Positions 18,726 to 28,111 of a stretch of 64,000 bases of DNA are shown here, one piece after another. The notes beneath the pieces were generated by a model. It was given only the letters and a program-made list of their open reading frames with translations, was not told the origin of the DNA and searched no databases. The stretch is from Rhizobium mesoamericanum STM3625 (lineage in GTDB: Bacteria; Pseudomonadota; Alphaproteobacteria; Rhizobiales; Rhizobiaceae), in contig NZ_HF536772.1 in NCBI RefSeq assembly GCF_000312665.1, positions 95,032 to 159,031 of the forward strand. Direction: 5' to 3'. The position numbers were made by a program, and so were the translations under genes. The first letter of the stretch is position 1; the number at the start of each line of letters is the position of its first letter.

Positions 18726-19736
18726 ATGACTGTAAAGGTTGCCATCAACGGCTTCGGCCGCATCGGCCGTAACGTTCTCCGCGCCATCGTTGAATCCGGC
18801 CGCACTGACATCGAAGTCGTCGCCATCAACGACCTCGGGCCGGTCGAGACCAACGCCCACCTGCTGCGCTACGATTCCATCCACGGCAAGTTCCCGGCCG
18901 AAGTGAAGGTTGAAGGCGACACGATTACCGTTGCCGGCGGCAAGCCGATCAAGGTGACTGCGATCAAGGACCCGGCCACCCTGCCGCACAAGGAACTCGG
19001 CGTAGACATTGCGATGGAGTGCACCGGCATCTTCACCGCTCGCGAAAAGGCTGCCGCGCACCTGACGGCCGGCGCCAAGCGCGTTATCGTTTCGGCTCCT
19101 GCCGACGGTGCCGACCTGACCGTCGTTTTCGGCGTCAATCACGACCAGCTCACCAAGGAGCATTTGGTCATCTCCAACGCCTCCTGCACGACCAACTGCC
19201 TCGTGCCGGTCGTCAAGGTTCTTGATGACGCTGTCGGCATCGACCATGGCTTCATGACCACCATCCACTCCTACACTGGCGACCAGCCGACGCTCGACAC
19301 GATGCACAAGGATCTGTACCGCGCCCGCGCTGCAGCCCTGTCCATGATCCCGACGTCGACGGGCGCTGCCAAGGCCGTTGGTCTCGTTCTGCCGCATCTG
19401 AAGGGCAAACTCGACGGTACGTCGATCCGCGTTCCGACCCCGAATGTGTCGGTCGTCGACTTCAAGTTCGTCGCCAAGAAGGCCACGACCGTCGGCGAAA
19501 TCAACGAAGCGATCAAGGCAGCTGCAAATGGCAAGCTCAAGGGCATCCTCGGCTACACCGACGAGCCACTTGTTTCCCGCGATTTCAACCATGACAGCCA
19601 CTCCTCGATCTTCGCGACCGATCAGACGAAGGTCATGGAAGGCAACTTCGTCCGCGTCCTGTCCTGGTACGACAACGAATGGGGCTTCTCTAGCCGTATG
19701 TCCGACACGGCCGTTGCTTTCGCAAAGCTCATCTAA
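18726..19736 (+). CDS. gap: glyceraldehyde-3-phosphate dehydrogenase, type I
   Basis: A 336-residue glycolytic/gluconeogenic enzyme. The NAD-binding GFGRIGR is at 9-15. Catalytic C154 is in SNASCTTNC and the base H181 in [10 protein letters not shown]. Two start codons are possible: 18720 has AGGGAG only 3 bases away, 18726 has it 9 bases away and gives the family start [11 protein letters not shown]. It belongs to the tkt-gap-pgk-fba series and ends at a strong terminator. Confidence 0.97.
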   Translation: MTVKVAINGFGRIGRNVLRAIVESGRTDIEVVAINDLGPVETNAHLLRYDSIHGKFPAEVKVEGDTITVAGGKPIKVTAIKDPATLPHKELGVDIAMECTGIFTAREKAAAHLTAGAKRVIVSAPADGADLTVVFGVNHDQLTKEHLVISNASCTTNCLVPVVKVLDDAVGIDHGFMTTIHSYTGDQPTLDTMHKDLYRARAAALSMIPTSTGAAKAVGLVLPHLKGKLDGTSIRVPTPNVSVVDFKFVAKKATTVGEINEAIKAAANGKLKGILGYTDEPLVSRDFNHDSHSSIFATDQTKVMEGNFVRVLSWYDNEWGFSSRMSDTAVAFAKLI

Positions 19737-19756
19737 GAGCACCGCGACATCTACAT

Positions 19757-19788
19757 GAAAAGCGGCTCGGGCAACCGGGCCGCTTTTC
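19757..19788 (+). terminator. rho-independent terminator of tkt-gap
   Basis: GAAAAGCGGC (19757-19766) pairs with GCCGCTTTTC (19779-19788), with TCGG/CCGG inside and a U-containing 3' arm. It lies 20 bases after gap. Confidence 0.8.
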
Positions 19789-19856
19789 ATTTGGCGCCAA
19801 ACTGACTAGCGTCATGGTAACGAGAGAATGCCGGATGACTGGCTGGGGATTCACCC

Positions 19857-19997
19857 ATGAGAATTCTCATGACGATTATTGTTTTCCTCATGATTGCAAG
19901 CGTGTTGAGCTTGAGTGTGGTCGGCGGGCGCAGGTCGAAGCAGATCGCCGAAGGGCAGCCCCTGATGGCATCCACACGTGTCATGGGGCCCCGTTAG
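19857..19997 (+). CDS. putative 46-residue single-span membrane protein
   Basis: A short frame opening MRILMTIIVFLMIASVLSL, with one hydrophobic helix (about 3-22) followed by a basic tail (GGRRSKQ). A GGGGA lies about 8 bases before the ATG. I do not recognise a family. It sits alone between the gap terminator and a hypothetical gene. It may be a real small membrane protein or a chance frame. Confidence 0.35.
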   Translation: MRILMTIIVFLMIASVLSLSVVGGRRSKQIAEGQPLMASTRVMGPR

Positions 19998-20087
19998 TCG
20001 CTTCCCGAGAAGGATTGCACTGGCGCAACGCGGTTGATGCCCTTACTGTCGATCGAAGGCAGACACACAGAAGCGAAAGAGACTTTG

Positions 20088-20414
20088 ATGGACTACTTTA
20101 CGATCGAGATCAGTGGCCAAGCGATCGCAAGTTTTCGCTCCGAGAATGCCCACGATGCGAAGAATTTCTTCGAGGCCGAGGACTTTCGCGAGGACCTGAC
20201 GGTCCTGCAATCGCAGGGCAAGCCGGTTTGGGATGGGATCGCCCCGCTCGCGCTGCGCAAAGCAACCGCCGAGGAGGCAAGCGAGGTCGAGCATGCCTAT
20301 GAGTTCGATGACGATCCGGAGCGCACCATCGACGACGAATTTGTCGTCTTTTTGATCCCGATATCCGACGTCGCCGACGACGAGGCTGATGAGGAAGACG
20401 ACGCTGAACGGTAA
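20088..20414 (+). CDS. hypothetical acidic protein
   Basis: A 108-residue protein starting MDYFTIEISGQAIASF, with a very acidic C-terminal tail rich in Asp/Glu after residue 90. No signal peptide or membrane segment is seen. I recognise no named domain. The start at 20088 is the internal ATG nearest a purine-rich stretch (GCGAAAGAG); longer starts run into unsupported sequence. Codon use looks like that of its neighbours, so I take it as a genuine rhizobial gene of unknown function. Confidence 0.6.
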   Translation: MDYFTIEISGQAIASFRSENAHDAKNFFEAEDFREDLTVLQSQGKPVWDGIAPLALRKATAEEASEVEHAYEFDDDPERTIDDEFVVFLIPISDVADDEADEEDDAER

Positions 20415-20762
20415 ACGGGCAGGCAGGAGAGGGCGCAGAAGCCGAAATGGTGGGCCAGCGTACAAACGCTGACACTTGCTGATCGAGAAGAAAAGCCCGA
20501 GAACGCGGCTTCTGCCCTGCTATCGCCCGATTTGCTCATACACTCGAGTCATGCTCCTTCGTGAGCGCTCATCCGGTTTTGCCGTCCGGCACGCCAAACA
20601 GCAGCATGAAGCCGCAAAACAGCATGGGTTTGACCGTAAGGCCTACCCCTCTGCCGTATTTTGCCGTTTACTCGCACTGAGCAGGGATGACCACGAAAGG
20701 GCGACTTGGATGGACTGCGGGACCGGGGGCGGTCTGCATTAATCGCGGGTAAGGGGACCAGC
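20415..20762. other. non-coding gap before the antiporter gene
   Basis: About 350 bases in which I see no supported gene, RNA or clear hairpin. It probably contains the antiporter promoter. Confidence 0.45.
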
Positions 20763-22613
20763 ATGGAAGCGTTCTACATCGTCGTACTGGTATCGACGAC
20801 GCTCGTGCTTCTCGCGGCATTTTCCAGCCTGCTCGCCTTCCGCTTCGGCGCCCCACTCCTCCTGCTCTTTCTGGCGATCGGCCTGCTTGCGGGAACGGAC
20901 GGTCTCGGAATCCAGTTCAGCAACAATTATCTCGCCTACATCCTCGGCTCCATCGCGCTTGCGGTCATCCTGTTCGACTCTGGTTTCGGAACGCCGGTCC
21001 AGGCTTTCAAGCTTGCGGCGGTACCCTCACTGACGCTCGCCTCGGTTGGCGTCCTAATGACGGCGTCGCTCATTGGCGTTGCCGCCATGTGGCTGCTGAA
21101 CCTTACGTGGTTGGAAGGTCTGCTCCTCGGCTCGATCGTCTCCTCCACCGACGCTGCCGCTGTCTTCTTCCTGCTGCGCATTGGCGGCATCAATATTCGC
21201 GACAAGGTGCGCTCGACGCTGGAAGTGGAATCTGGAACCAATGACCCGATGGCGATTTTCCTGACCATCGCCCTCGTCGAGGTTCTTGCCAGTGGTGAAC
21301 GCTACCACGGCATCAACATCGGCATGCTCGCCATGTTCGTGCAGCAGATGGGCCTTGGCGTAATTCTCGGCCTGCTTGGCGGCATGATGATCTCGCTGAT
21401 TGTCAGCCAATTGGAAACCGATCGCGGCCTGACGCCGATCTTCGTGCTGGCCTTGGCATTGCTGGTCTTCTCCGCGACCGGAGCGGTCGGCGGCAGCGGC
21501 TTCCTCGCCGTCTACGTCGCCGGAATCTACGCGGGCAACCGCAAGCTGCAGGGCTATGCCTCCATCAAGCGCTTTCAGGCCGGCATGACGTGGCTTGCCC
21601 AGATCATCATGTTCCTGGTTCTTGGTCTTCTTGCAACGCCATCGCAGTTTCCGGCAATCGCCATTCCAGCCGTGCTGCTTGCCTTGTTCCTGATCTTCAT
21701 TGCGCGCCCACTCGCCATCTGGCTGTCGCTGCTTCCATTCGACTATACCCAGCAGGAGATCGGCTTCGTTGCGTGGGTCGGTTTGCGCGGCGCTGTTTCG
21801 ATTCTGCTCGCCATCATGCCCATTCTCGGCGGTCTGGACAACGGCCAGATCTATTTCAACTGCGCCTTCATCATCGTGCTCGTCTCGCTTCTCGTACAGG
21901 GGTGGACGATCAAGCCGGTCGCTAAGAAGCTCGGGCTCATCATCCCGCCGCGCATGGGCGCGGTCGACAAGGTCGAAGTCGACCTGCCTGGCGCGGCGAA
22001 CCATGAGCTACTCTCCTACCGCGTCGTCAAGGACAGCCCCGTGCTACGCGGTGAGCGCATCCCGCGCTGGGCGACCCCTTCGCTCGTTATCCGCGACGGC
22101 AAGTCGATGCGTTATCAATACGCCGGTCGCCTGCGCGAGAACGACCTCGTCTACCTCTTCGTCGTTCCGTCCTATTCGCGGCTGCTCGACAAGCTCTTTG
22201 CCAGCCGCGCGCCAGTCGAGGAGGACGACGCCGATTTCTTCGGCGCCTTCGCGCTGTCACCGGCACGGCCTGCCGCTGATCTCGATGCCGCCTATGGCCC
22301 CGGCCTGCTGAACGAATCCGAGAAGGGGCTGACGATCGCCGAACTGATGAAACACCGACTGGGCGGCAAGGCGGACTATGCTGACAGGGTCCGTCTTGGC
22401 TCCATCATCCTCATTGTCCGCGACCTCGACGACCAGGATCACATCACCTCGGTCGGCATGTCGCTCGAGGCTCTGGAGCCTGCCACAGCTCTGCCGATCT
22501 TCCTTAATCTCCACGACATTATCGACCGCATCCGAGACCGTCTTAAGGGTCGCAGGAGCCGGGAAACAGCCACGGCTGCGACCTCAGCGGGGGGCGACGA
22601 AAAGCCGCAATGA
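20763..22613 (+). CDS. K+/H+ (or Na+/H+) antiporter, CPA1 NhaP2/CvrA type
   Basis: A 616-residue secondary transporter. About twelve to thirteen membrane spans cover residues 3-400. The ion-binding acidic residues of the family lie in SSTDAAAVF (D130) and ESGTNDPMA (N160-D161). A cytoplasmic TrkA-C-like domain is at about 420-490, followed by a further C-terminal regulatory region, as in NhaP2 potassium/proton antiporters. The start at 20763 has AAGGGG upstream; the in-frame ATG at 20706 lacks one. It interrupts the gap-pgk series. Ion preference is inferred from architecture. Confidence 0.9.
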   Translation: MEAFYIVVLVSTTLVLLAAFSSLLAFRFGAPLLLLFLAIGLLAGTDGLGIQFSNNYLAYILGSIALAVILFDSGFGTPVQAFKLAAVPSLTLASVGVLMTASLIGVAAMWLLNLTWLEGLLLGSIVSSTDAAAVFFLLRIGGINIRDKVRSTLEVESGTNDPMAIFLTIALVEVLASGERYHGINIGMLAMFVQQMGLGVILGLLGGMMISLIVSQLETDRGLTPIFVLALALLVFSATGAVGGSGFLAVYVAGIYAGNRKLQGYASIKRFQAGMTWLAQIIMFLVLGLLATPSQFPAIAIPAVLLALFLIFIARPLAIWLSLLPFDYTQQEIGFVAWVGLRGAVSILLAIMPILGGLDNGQIYFNCAFIIVLVSLLVQGWTIKPVAKKLGLIIPPRMGAVDKVEVDLPGAANHELLSYRVVKDSPVLRGERIPRWATPSLVIRDGKSMRYQYAGRLRENDLVYLFVVPSYSRLLDKLFASRAPVEEDDADFFGAFALSPARPAADLDAAYGPGLLNESEKGLTIAELMKHRLGGKADYADRVRLGSIILIVRDLDDQDHITSVGMSLEALEPATALPIFLNLHDIIDRIRDRLKGRRSRETATAATSAGGDEKPQ

Positions 22614-22683
22614 CCGCCTTGCGTCTGTGATCATCCTTGCTATGGTCGCCGCTTCTTTTGGGCAATAACGAACGGATTTTCCC

Positions 22684-23886
22684 ATGCCTTCCTTCAAGAC
22701 CCTCGACGACCTCAACGATATTGCCGGCAAGCGCGTCCTTGTTCGCGTTGACCTCAACGTTCCGGTCAAAGACGGCAGAGTGACCGACAGGACGCGTATT
22801 GAGCGCGTCGCCCCGACGATCCTGGAGCTCTCGAAGAAGGGTGCCAAGGTCATCCTCCTTGCGCATTTCGGTCGCCCAAAGGACGGCCCGTCGCCAGACC
22901 TCTCGCTATCGCTGATCGCTCCGTCGGTTGAAGAGGTGCTTGATCACCCGGTCTCGAGTGCCAGCGACTGCATTGGCGCCGCGGCTGCCGAGGCTGTTAA
23001 GGCGATGAAGAACGGCGACATCCTGCTTATGGAAAACACCCGCTTCCACAAGGGGGAGGAAAAGAACGATCCGGACTTCGTCAAGGCGCTCGCTGCTCTC
23101 GGAGATATCTACGTGAACGATGCCTTCTCCGCCGCTCACCGCGCGCATGCCTCGACGGAAGGCCTCGCCCATCATCTTCCTGCCCATGCCGGCCGCACTA
23201 TGCAGGCAGAGCTCGAGGCGCTGGAGAGCGGCCTTGGCAATCCAACCCGGCCTGTCGTCGCCATTGTCGGCGGCGCGAAGGTCTCAACGAAGATCGACCT
23301 TCTGCTAAACCTCGTGAAGAAGGTTGATGCGCTGGTGATCGGCGGTGGCATGGCCAATACCTTCATCGCCGCGCGCGGCAGCAATGTCGGCAAGTCGCTC
23401 TGCGAGCACGATCTTGCGGATACAGCAAAGCAGATCATGATCGAAGCAGCCACCGCTGGCTGCGCCATCATTCTCCCTGAAGATGGCGTGGTTGCCCGCG
23501 AATTTAAGGCGAACGCCGCCAATGAAACGGTCGCAATCGATGCGATCCCGAGCGATGCAATGGTGCTGGACGTTGGCCCGAAGTCGGTCGAGGCGATCAA
23601 GGCCTGGATCGAGCGCGCCAATACACTCGTCTGGAACGGCCCGCTTGGCGCGTTCGAGATCGAACCGTTCGACAAAGCAACAATCGCGGCGGCAAAGTTT
23701 GCTGCCGAACGCACAAAGGCTGGCAAGCTTACCTCCGTTGCCGGCGGTGGCGATACGGTCTCGGCGTTGAACCATGCTGGCGTTGCCGACGATTTCAGCT
23801 ACGTGTCGACGGCCGGCGGTGCTTTCCTTGAATGGATGGAAGGTAAGGTCCTTCCTGGCGTCGCCGTTCTCAGCAAAGCGAAATAA
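22684..23886 (+). CDS. pgk: phosphoglycerate kinase
   Basis: A 400-residue two-domain kinase interconverting 1,3-bisphosphoglycerate and 3-phosphoglycerate with ATP/ADP. The N-domain shows [15 protein letters not shown] and AHFGRPK, which bind the phosphoglycerate. The C-domain has GGAKVSTKI and the nucleotide loop GGGDTVSAL near residue 357. Full length and no anomalies. It ends in a terminator, so fba downstream has its own promoter. Confidence 0.98.
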   Translation: MPSFKTLDDLNDIAGKRVLVRVDLNVPVKDGRVTDRTRIERVAPTILELSKKGAKVILLAHFGRPKDGPSPDLSLSLIAPSVEEVLDHPVSSASDCIGAAAAEAVKAMKNGDILLMENTRFHKGEEKNDPDFVKALAALGDIYVNDAFSAAHRAHASTEGLAHHLPAHAGRTMQAELEALESGLGNPTRPVVAIVGGAKVSTKIDLLLNLVKKVDALVIGGGMANTFIAARGSNVGKSLCEHDLADTAKQIMIEAATAGCAIILPEDGVVAREFKANAANETVAIDAIPSDAMVLDVGPKSVEAIKAWIERANTLVWNGPLGAFEIEPFDKATIAAAKFAAERTKAGKLTSVAGGGDTVSALNHAGVADDFSYVSTAGGAFLEWMEGKVLPGVAVLSKAK

Positions 23887-23924
23887 TCCGATCAGCGGAA
23901 TTTAACAAATTTTACATGTAGATA

Positions 23925-23954
23925 GACCGCGGCGCGATGGTGCCGCGGTCTTTT
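23925..23954 (+). terminator. rho-independent terminator of pgk
   Basis: GACCGCGGC (23925-23933) pairs with GCCGCGGTC (23942-23950), followed by TTTTG. A perfect 9-base stem 39 bases after pgk. Confidence 0.9.
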
Positions 23955-23982
23955 GCCCAATACGCATGCAAAAGCCCAAACT

Positions 23983-24021
23983 TTCAAACGATTAAAAAAA
24001 ATTCAAACGTTTCAAACAATT
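23983..24021 (+). repeat. three TTCAAAC direct repeats upstream of fba
   Basis: TTCAAACGATT (23983), TTCAAACGTTT (24002) and TTCAAACAATT (24011) lie in an A/T-rich patch, 19 and 9 bases apart. The middle one includes the palindrome AAACGTTT. They lie about 90-125 bases before the fba start and could bind a regulator. Confidence 0.45.
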
Positions 24022-24107
24022 TTGCGGCCGTTTTCCCACCCATAAACTTCTGTTATCCGCGACCTATATTTACCGGTTGACGATTTTTTTGCTGTGGAGA
24101 GAACGAT

Positions 24108-25133
24108 ATGAGCGAACGTTTGGAAGACATTGCCGTGCGTATGGTAGCTGGTGGTCGCGGGCTGCTTGCGGCAGATGAATCGACAGCCACGATCGGAAAG
24201 CGGTTCGATACGATCGGACTTGAATCTACGGAGACGAGCCGTCGTGACTACCGCGAAATGCTGTTCCGCACGGACGACGCGATGCGTCAGTATATCTCAG
24301 GCGTAATTCTTTACGAAGAAACCCTCCACCAGAAGGCAGCAGACGGCACGCCTTTCGTCGACATCATCCGCGCAGCCGATAGCATCCCAGGCATCAAGGT
24401 TGATCTCGGCGCGAAGCCGATGGCAGCCTATCCTGGAGAAACCATCACTGAGGGCCTCGATGGCCTCGCAGATCGCCTGGCGAAATACTATGAAGCTGGC
24501 GCCCGCTTCGCCAAATGGCGCGGCGTCATCGCAATCTCCTCCACGCTTCCAACCTGGGGCTCTGTGAAGGCCAATGCCCACGCGCTCGCCCGTTACGCGG
24601 CGCTCTGCCAACAGGCCAACATCGTACCGATCGTCGAGCCGGAATGCCTGATGGACGGCAAGCCGGGCGACCACAATATCGATCGTTGCGCCGAAGTCAC
24701 CGAATGGACGCTGCGCACTGTCTTCGAAGAACTGGCTGATGCTCGCGTCAGCCTCGAGGGCATGATCTTGAAGCCGAACATGGTCATCGATGGCAAGAAC
24801 GCCCGCAAAGCTTCCGTGGCTGAAGTCGCCGAGCGCACCGTCGAGGTGTTGAAGCGTACCGTTCCTTCGGCTGTTCCCGGCATCGCCTTCCTCTCCGGCG
24901 GCCAGTCCACAGAGGAAGCGACGGCGCATCTTTCCGCGATCAACTCCGGCTACGACCTGCCATGGGCCGTCACTTTCTCTTATGGCCGAGCCCTACAGGA
25001 TACGGCTCTCAAGGCCTGGGGCGGCAAGGTGGAGAATGTCGCCGCCGGCCAGCGCGCCTTCGCCCATCGCGCCGAGATGAACAGCCTTGCCGCCAAGGGC
25101 AGCTGGAAGAAGGATCTGGAGCAGGCGGCGTAA
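24108..25133 (+). CDS. fba: fructose-bisphosphate aldolase, class I
   Basis: A 341-residue Schiff-base aldolase of the eukaryotic-like class I, not the metal-dependent class II. The Schiff-base lysine is K222 in GMILKPNMV. The supporting acidic site is VEPE at 176-179, and LLAADEST at 19-26 is the classic N-terminal motif. GGAGAG precedes the ATG by about 7 bases. A terminator on each side isolates it as a single-gene unit. It completes the local set gnd, tkt, gap, pgk, fba. Confidence 0.97.
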   Translation: MSERLEDIAVRMVAGGRGLLAADESTATIGKRFDTIGLESTETSRRDYREMLFRTDDAMRQYISGVILYEETLHQKAADGTPFVDIIRAADSIPGIKVDLGAKPMAAYPGETITEGLDGLADRLAKYYEAGARFAKWRGVIAISSTLPTWGSVKANAHALARYAALCQQANIVPIVEPECLMDGKPGDHNIDRCAEVTEWTLRTVFEELADARVSLEGMILKPNMVIDGKNARKASVAEVAERTVEVLKRTVPSAVPGIAFLSGGQSTEEATAHLSAINSGYDLPWAVTFSYGRALQDTALKAWGGKVENVAAGQRAFAHRAEMNSLAAKGSWKKDLEQAA

Positions 25134-25160
25134 GCTTCTTGTCAACTGATGAGACAGAAG

Positions 25161-25189
25161 AAACCGGTCGTCTTAGGCGGCCGGTTTTT
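25161..25189 (+). terminator. rho-independent terminator of fba
   Basis: AACCGGTCG (25162-25170) pairs with CGGCCGGTT (25178-25186), with one G-U pair, followed by TTTG. It lies 28 bases after the stop. Confidence 0.82.
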
Positions 25190-25273
25190 GCATTGTAACC
25201 GCGACAAGTTTGCGGCTTCAGCGACCAGAGGATCGTCGGTAGAGATGATGACGCCAGTCCTCTCGGAGACACC

Positions 25274-26191
25274 ATGAAAACCGTTGCCTTCACGACCGTC
25301 GATGTCTTCTCCTCCACCCGCTTCGAAGGCAATCCGCTAGCCGTGATAACGGATGCGCGCGGGCTGACGGATGCCGACATGCAGAACATCGCTGCCGAGT
25401 TCGGCTATTCCGAGGTTACCTTCGTGCTGCCGCCGGAAGATCCAGCAAACACTGCCCGTGTCCGCATCTTCACTCCTACCACGGAGGTACCGTTCGCTGG
25501 ACATCCAAACGTCGGCACGGCCTATGTGCTCGGCCGGCAGGGCCAGGTTTTCGGGCAGCCGGTCAGCGATAGCCTGCGCTTCGAGGAGAAGGCAGGCCTT
25601 GTCGAAGTCAACTTGAAGCGTGACGGCGATGAGGTGCAGTCGGCATCCATTCGTGCACCAAAGCCACTCACCATTGGTAACGCGATAACCAAAGAGACGA
25701 TTGCCCGCTGCGTCGCGATCGAGCCAGACGACATCCGTGTGGCCAACCATCAGCCGGTTGTTGCATCGGTAGGTCTGAGCTTCGTCTTTGCCGAACTTGC
25801 GAACCTTGCCGCCCTCGGCCGCGTTCGTCCGAACCTCGCTTATTTTCAGGATGCCGCCGCCTTAACCGCCGAAGGCAAGAATGACTTCTCGCTGTTTGTC
25901 TATGTCCGCTCAAAGGAAGAGCCATGGACGATCCGCGCGCGGATGTTTGCGCCGCTTGACAATGTGCCAGAAGATCCGGCAACCGGCAGTGCCTCGGCGG
26001 CACTCGGCGCCTACCTCGTTTCGCTCGCGCCGGATGCAGACATGAACGTTTCACTGATGATCGAGCAAGGCGTGGAGATGGGACGCCGCAGCATCATCCA
26101 CATCCACGTCGTCAAGAGGGACGGCACTGTTACCGACGTCACGATCTCGGGCGGCTGCGCACCGGTCATGCGCGGCGAAATCTCGTACTAG
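25274..26191 (+). CDS. PhzF-family isomerase-like protein
   Basis: A 305-residue protein with the twin-hotdog-like diaminopimelate epimerase fold of PhzF. The conserved opening is [16 protein letters not shown], the catalytic glutamate is E47 in GYSEVTF, and [15 protein letters not shown] and [15 protein letters not shown] are present. The phenazine-biosynthesis name is a family label; nothing here makes phenazines, and most such proteins have unknown substrates. It overlaps the convergent small membrane gene by 4 bases. Confidence 0.9.
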   Translation: MKTVAFTTVDVFSSTRFEGNPLAVITDARGLTDADMQNIAAEFGYSEVTFVLPPEDPANTARVRIFTPTTEVPFAGHPNVGTAYVLGRQGQVFGQPVSDSLRFEEKAGLVEVNLKRDGDEVQSASIRAPKPLTIGNAITKETIARCVAIEPDDIRVANHQPVVASVGLSFVFAELANLAALGRVRPNLAYFQDAAALTAEGKNDFSLFVYVRSKEEPWTIRARMFAPLDNVPEDPATGSASAALGAYLVSLAPDADMNVSLMIEQGVEMGRRSIIHIHVVKRDGTVTDVTISGGCAPVMRGEISY

Positions 26192-26352
26192 ACGAACAGA
26201 TCGCGGCCGATCAATGCCACTGCCCAGATTGCAAAGGCGATCAGCGCGATCTTCCAGAAATCCGTACGCCGCCGCAGCCCGGGAACGCCGAGCGGCTTGA
26301 TCAGCTGAATCGCCATCGCCAGGATGAGCAGCAGAGCGATCAGCTTCGTCAT
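26188..26352 (-). CDS. small two-span membrane protein
   Basis: A 54-residue protein with two hydrophobic helices (about 3-19 and 33-50) joined by GVPGLRRRTDFWK. The ATG at 26352 gives this compact protein; a longer frame up to 26475 adds a Cys-rich stretch with no ribosome site. I do not recognise a named family. It is convergent with the PhzF gene and divergent from an MFS gene. Confidence 0.6.
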   Translation of the reverse strand: MTKLIALLLILAMAIQLIKPLGVPGLRRRTDFWKIALIAFAIWAVALIGRDLFV

Positions 26353-26467
26353 GTCTTTATTTTTCCATCTCTTCTGAATGTCACAGGACGGACATTTTTT
26401 CACGTCACGACTGCATTTATTCATGCCGTAAAGGCATTTGGGGGCACAATCAATCATCTCGAGGCTG

Positions 26468-26486
26468 GGCGACACTACGTGTCGCC
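26468..26486. promoter_or_regulatory. inverted repeat before the MFS gene
   Basis: GGCGACAC and GTGTCGCC are perfect 8-base arms around TAC, 37 bases before the preferred start of the MFS gene. It may be an operator or a 5'-UTR hairpin. Confidence 0.4.
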
Positions 26487-26522
26487 ATGTCCTTTGACAT
26501 TCAACGCATAGAGTTTGACTAT

Positions 26523-27803
26523 ATGAAAAGAAATCTGCTTTCCGTCGCCTCGCTTCTCTTCGGGACGCTCTTTCTCTTCATGGGTAACGGGTTGCAAGGT
26601 ATCTTGCTTCCCGTGCGGGGCAACCTGGAAGGCTACGCGACAACGACGCTCGGCCTGCTCGGCACATCCTGGGCCGCTGGCTTCGTCATCGGCTGCCTCG
26701 TCGCCCCGAAGCTGGTGCGCCGCGTCGGCCACGTGCGTGCCTTCTCTGGCTTCATTGCGATCATCGCGATCATCGCGCTTGTTAGCGGCATCATCATCCA
26801 CCCGGTATGGTGGGTGCTGCTGCGCGCCGTCACCGGCTTTGCAACCGCCGGCACGTCGATGATCATAGAAAGCTGGCTGAATGAGCGTGCCACGAACGAG
26901 AGCCGCGGTGCGATCTTCTCGCTCTATATCTCCATCACGCTTTTCGGTGTCGTGGCCGGTCAGATGATGATCCCGCTCGAGGATGTGCGCACGCCCGTCC
27001 TATTCATGGTCTGCGGCATCTTCTACTGCATCGCGATGCTGCCGACGACGCTCTCGACCGCGGCCTCGCCGCAGCCACTGAAGGCCGTGAAGCTCGACCT
27101 TCCGGCGCTCTACCGCAACTCGCCGGTCTCCTGCCTCGGTATTCTCCTCGTCGGCATCGCAAACGGCGCCTACGGAACGCTGGGCGCTGTCTTCGGCGCA
27201 GGCTCCGGTCTCTCCGATACCAGCATCGCCATCATGATGAGCGCTACCATTTTCGCGGGCGCATTGATGCAGCTGCCGGCTGGGCGGCTTTCCGACCGCA
27301 TCGATCGACGTCATGTGCTGGCCGCCATGTCGGCTATCGCCGCTCTGGCCGGCCTGTTGTTGGCGATCCTACAGCCCTCCTCCCCCTACTTCATCATCGG
27401 CCTCGTCGTGCTCTATGGCGCCGTTGCCAACACTCTCTATCCCATCGCCGTTGCGCACGCGAACGACTTTGCCTCCGCCGAGGACTTCGTGAAGGTATCG
27501 GGCGGGCTACTGCTCCTTTACGGCATCGGCACCATCATCGGCCCGACCATCGGCGGGCCGGTGATGTCCGTAATCAACCCGTACGCCCTCTTCCTGGTAA
27601 CGGCAGTCGCCCATGTGCTGATCACCGCCTACGCCATTCTAAGAAGCCGCAGGCGCGCCGCCGTTCCGGTCGGCGACCGCGACGCCTTTACGACCATCCC
27701 GACGGCGACCTCGCAAACGCTTACCCCCGAAAGCATGTCGCTCGCCAACCCCGGACCCGGCAAGACTCCCGAAACCGCCGATCCTGCGCTAAAATATAGC
27801 TGA
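26523..27803 (+). CDS. MFS transporter, YcaD-like
   Basis: A 426-residue permease with twelve predicted spans. The MFS signature between spans 2 and 3 is degenerate (VAPKLVRRVGHVRAF), and the second half repeats it as LPAGRLSDRIDRRHV. The central ESWLNERATNESRGAIF matches the YcaD-type subgroup. The cargo is unknown. I start at MKRNLLSVASLLFG; an ATG at 26487 adds 12 residues and would overlap the inverted repeat. The cytoplasmic tail after residue 375 is Ser/Thr/Pro-rich. Confidence 0.85.
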   Translation: MKRNLLSVASLLFGTLFLFMGNGLQGILLPVRGNLEGYATTTLGLLGTSWAAGFVIGCLVAPKLVRRVGHVRAFSGFIAIIAIIALVSGIIIHPVWWVLLRAVTGFATAGTSMIIESWLNERATNESRGAIFSLYISITLFGVVAGQMMIPLEDVRTPVLFMVCGIFYCIAMLPTTLSTAASPQPLKAVKLDLPALYRNSPVSCLGILLVGIANGAYGTLGAVFGAGSGLSDTSIAIMMSATIFAGALMQLPAGRLSDRIDRRHVLAAMSAIAALAGLLLAILQPSSPYFIIGLVVLYGAVANTLYPIAVAHANDFASAEDFVKVSGGLLLLYGIGTIIGPTIGGPVMSVINPYALFLVTAVAHVLITAYAILRSRRRAAVPVGDRDAFTTIPTATSQTLTPESMSLANPGPGKTPETADPALKYS

Positions 27804-27825
27804 GGCAGAAAAGAGAGGATCGCAA

Positions 27826-28017
27826 ATGAGCTTCATCGACGACGACCGGCCGCAGAAGAAGGTTGCGCATGAGATCGGTGCCGACATCTCCACTCTCTCG
27901 GTCGACGAGTTGAGATCGCGCGTTGAGCTGCTCAAGGCCGAGATCGTGAGACTTGAGGCAGAAGCTGCCAGCAAGACATCGACAAGAACAGCGGCGGAAA
28001 GCCTTTTCCGCTCGTAA
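27826..28017 (+). CDS. DUF1192 protein
   Basis: A 63-residue protein matching the short alphaproteobacterial DUF1192 family. An N-terminal DDDRPQKKVAHEIG is followed by a coiled helix, LSVDELRSRVELLKAEIVRL. GAGAGGA precedes the ATG. It follows the MFS gene by 22 bases and could be co-transcribed. The function is unknown; the position before CtrA boxes and rcdA is suggestive but unproven. Confidence 0.85.
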   Translation: MSFIDDDRPQKKVAHEIGADISTLSVDELRSRVELLKAEIVRLEAEAASKTSTRTAAESLFRS

Positions 28018-28075
28018 TTGGTCGGCTGGTTCTCGCAGAAAACTAACGGCTGAAAAGTGTTATTCCGGAACAGGT

Positions 28076-28090
28076 TTAAGCGGCCATTAA
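28076..28090. promoter_or_regulatory. CtrA box upstream of the candidate small RNA
   Basis: TTAA-GCGGCCA-TTAA is an exact TTAA-N7-TTAA site. Its centre is about 30-35 bases before the proposed RNA start, the usual position for CtrA-activated promoters. Confidence 0.6.
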
Positions 28091-28111
28091 GCTTTATAAG
28101 GTATTACTCTA

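Noticed and set aside
21054..22004. Minus-strand frame of 316 codons inside the antiporter
   Set aside because: Its low-complexity charged translation mirrors the membrane helices of the real gene.
24076..24081. TTGACG as -35 element of the fba promoter
   Set aside because: A 17-base spacer would put the -10 on the start codon region with no room for a leader and ribosome site.
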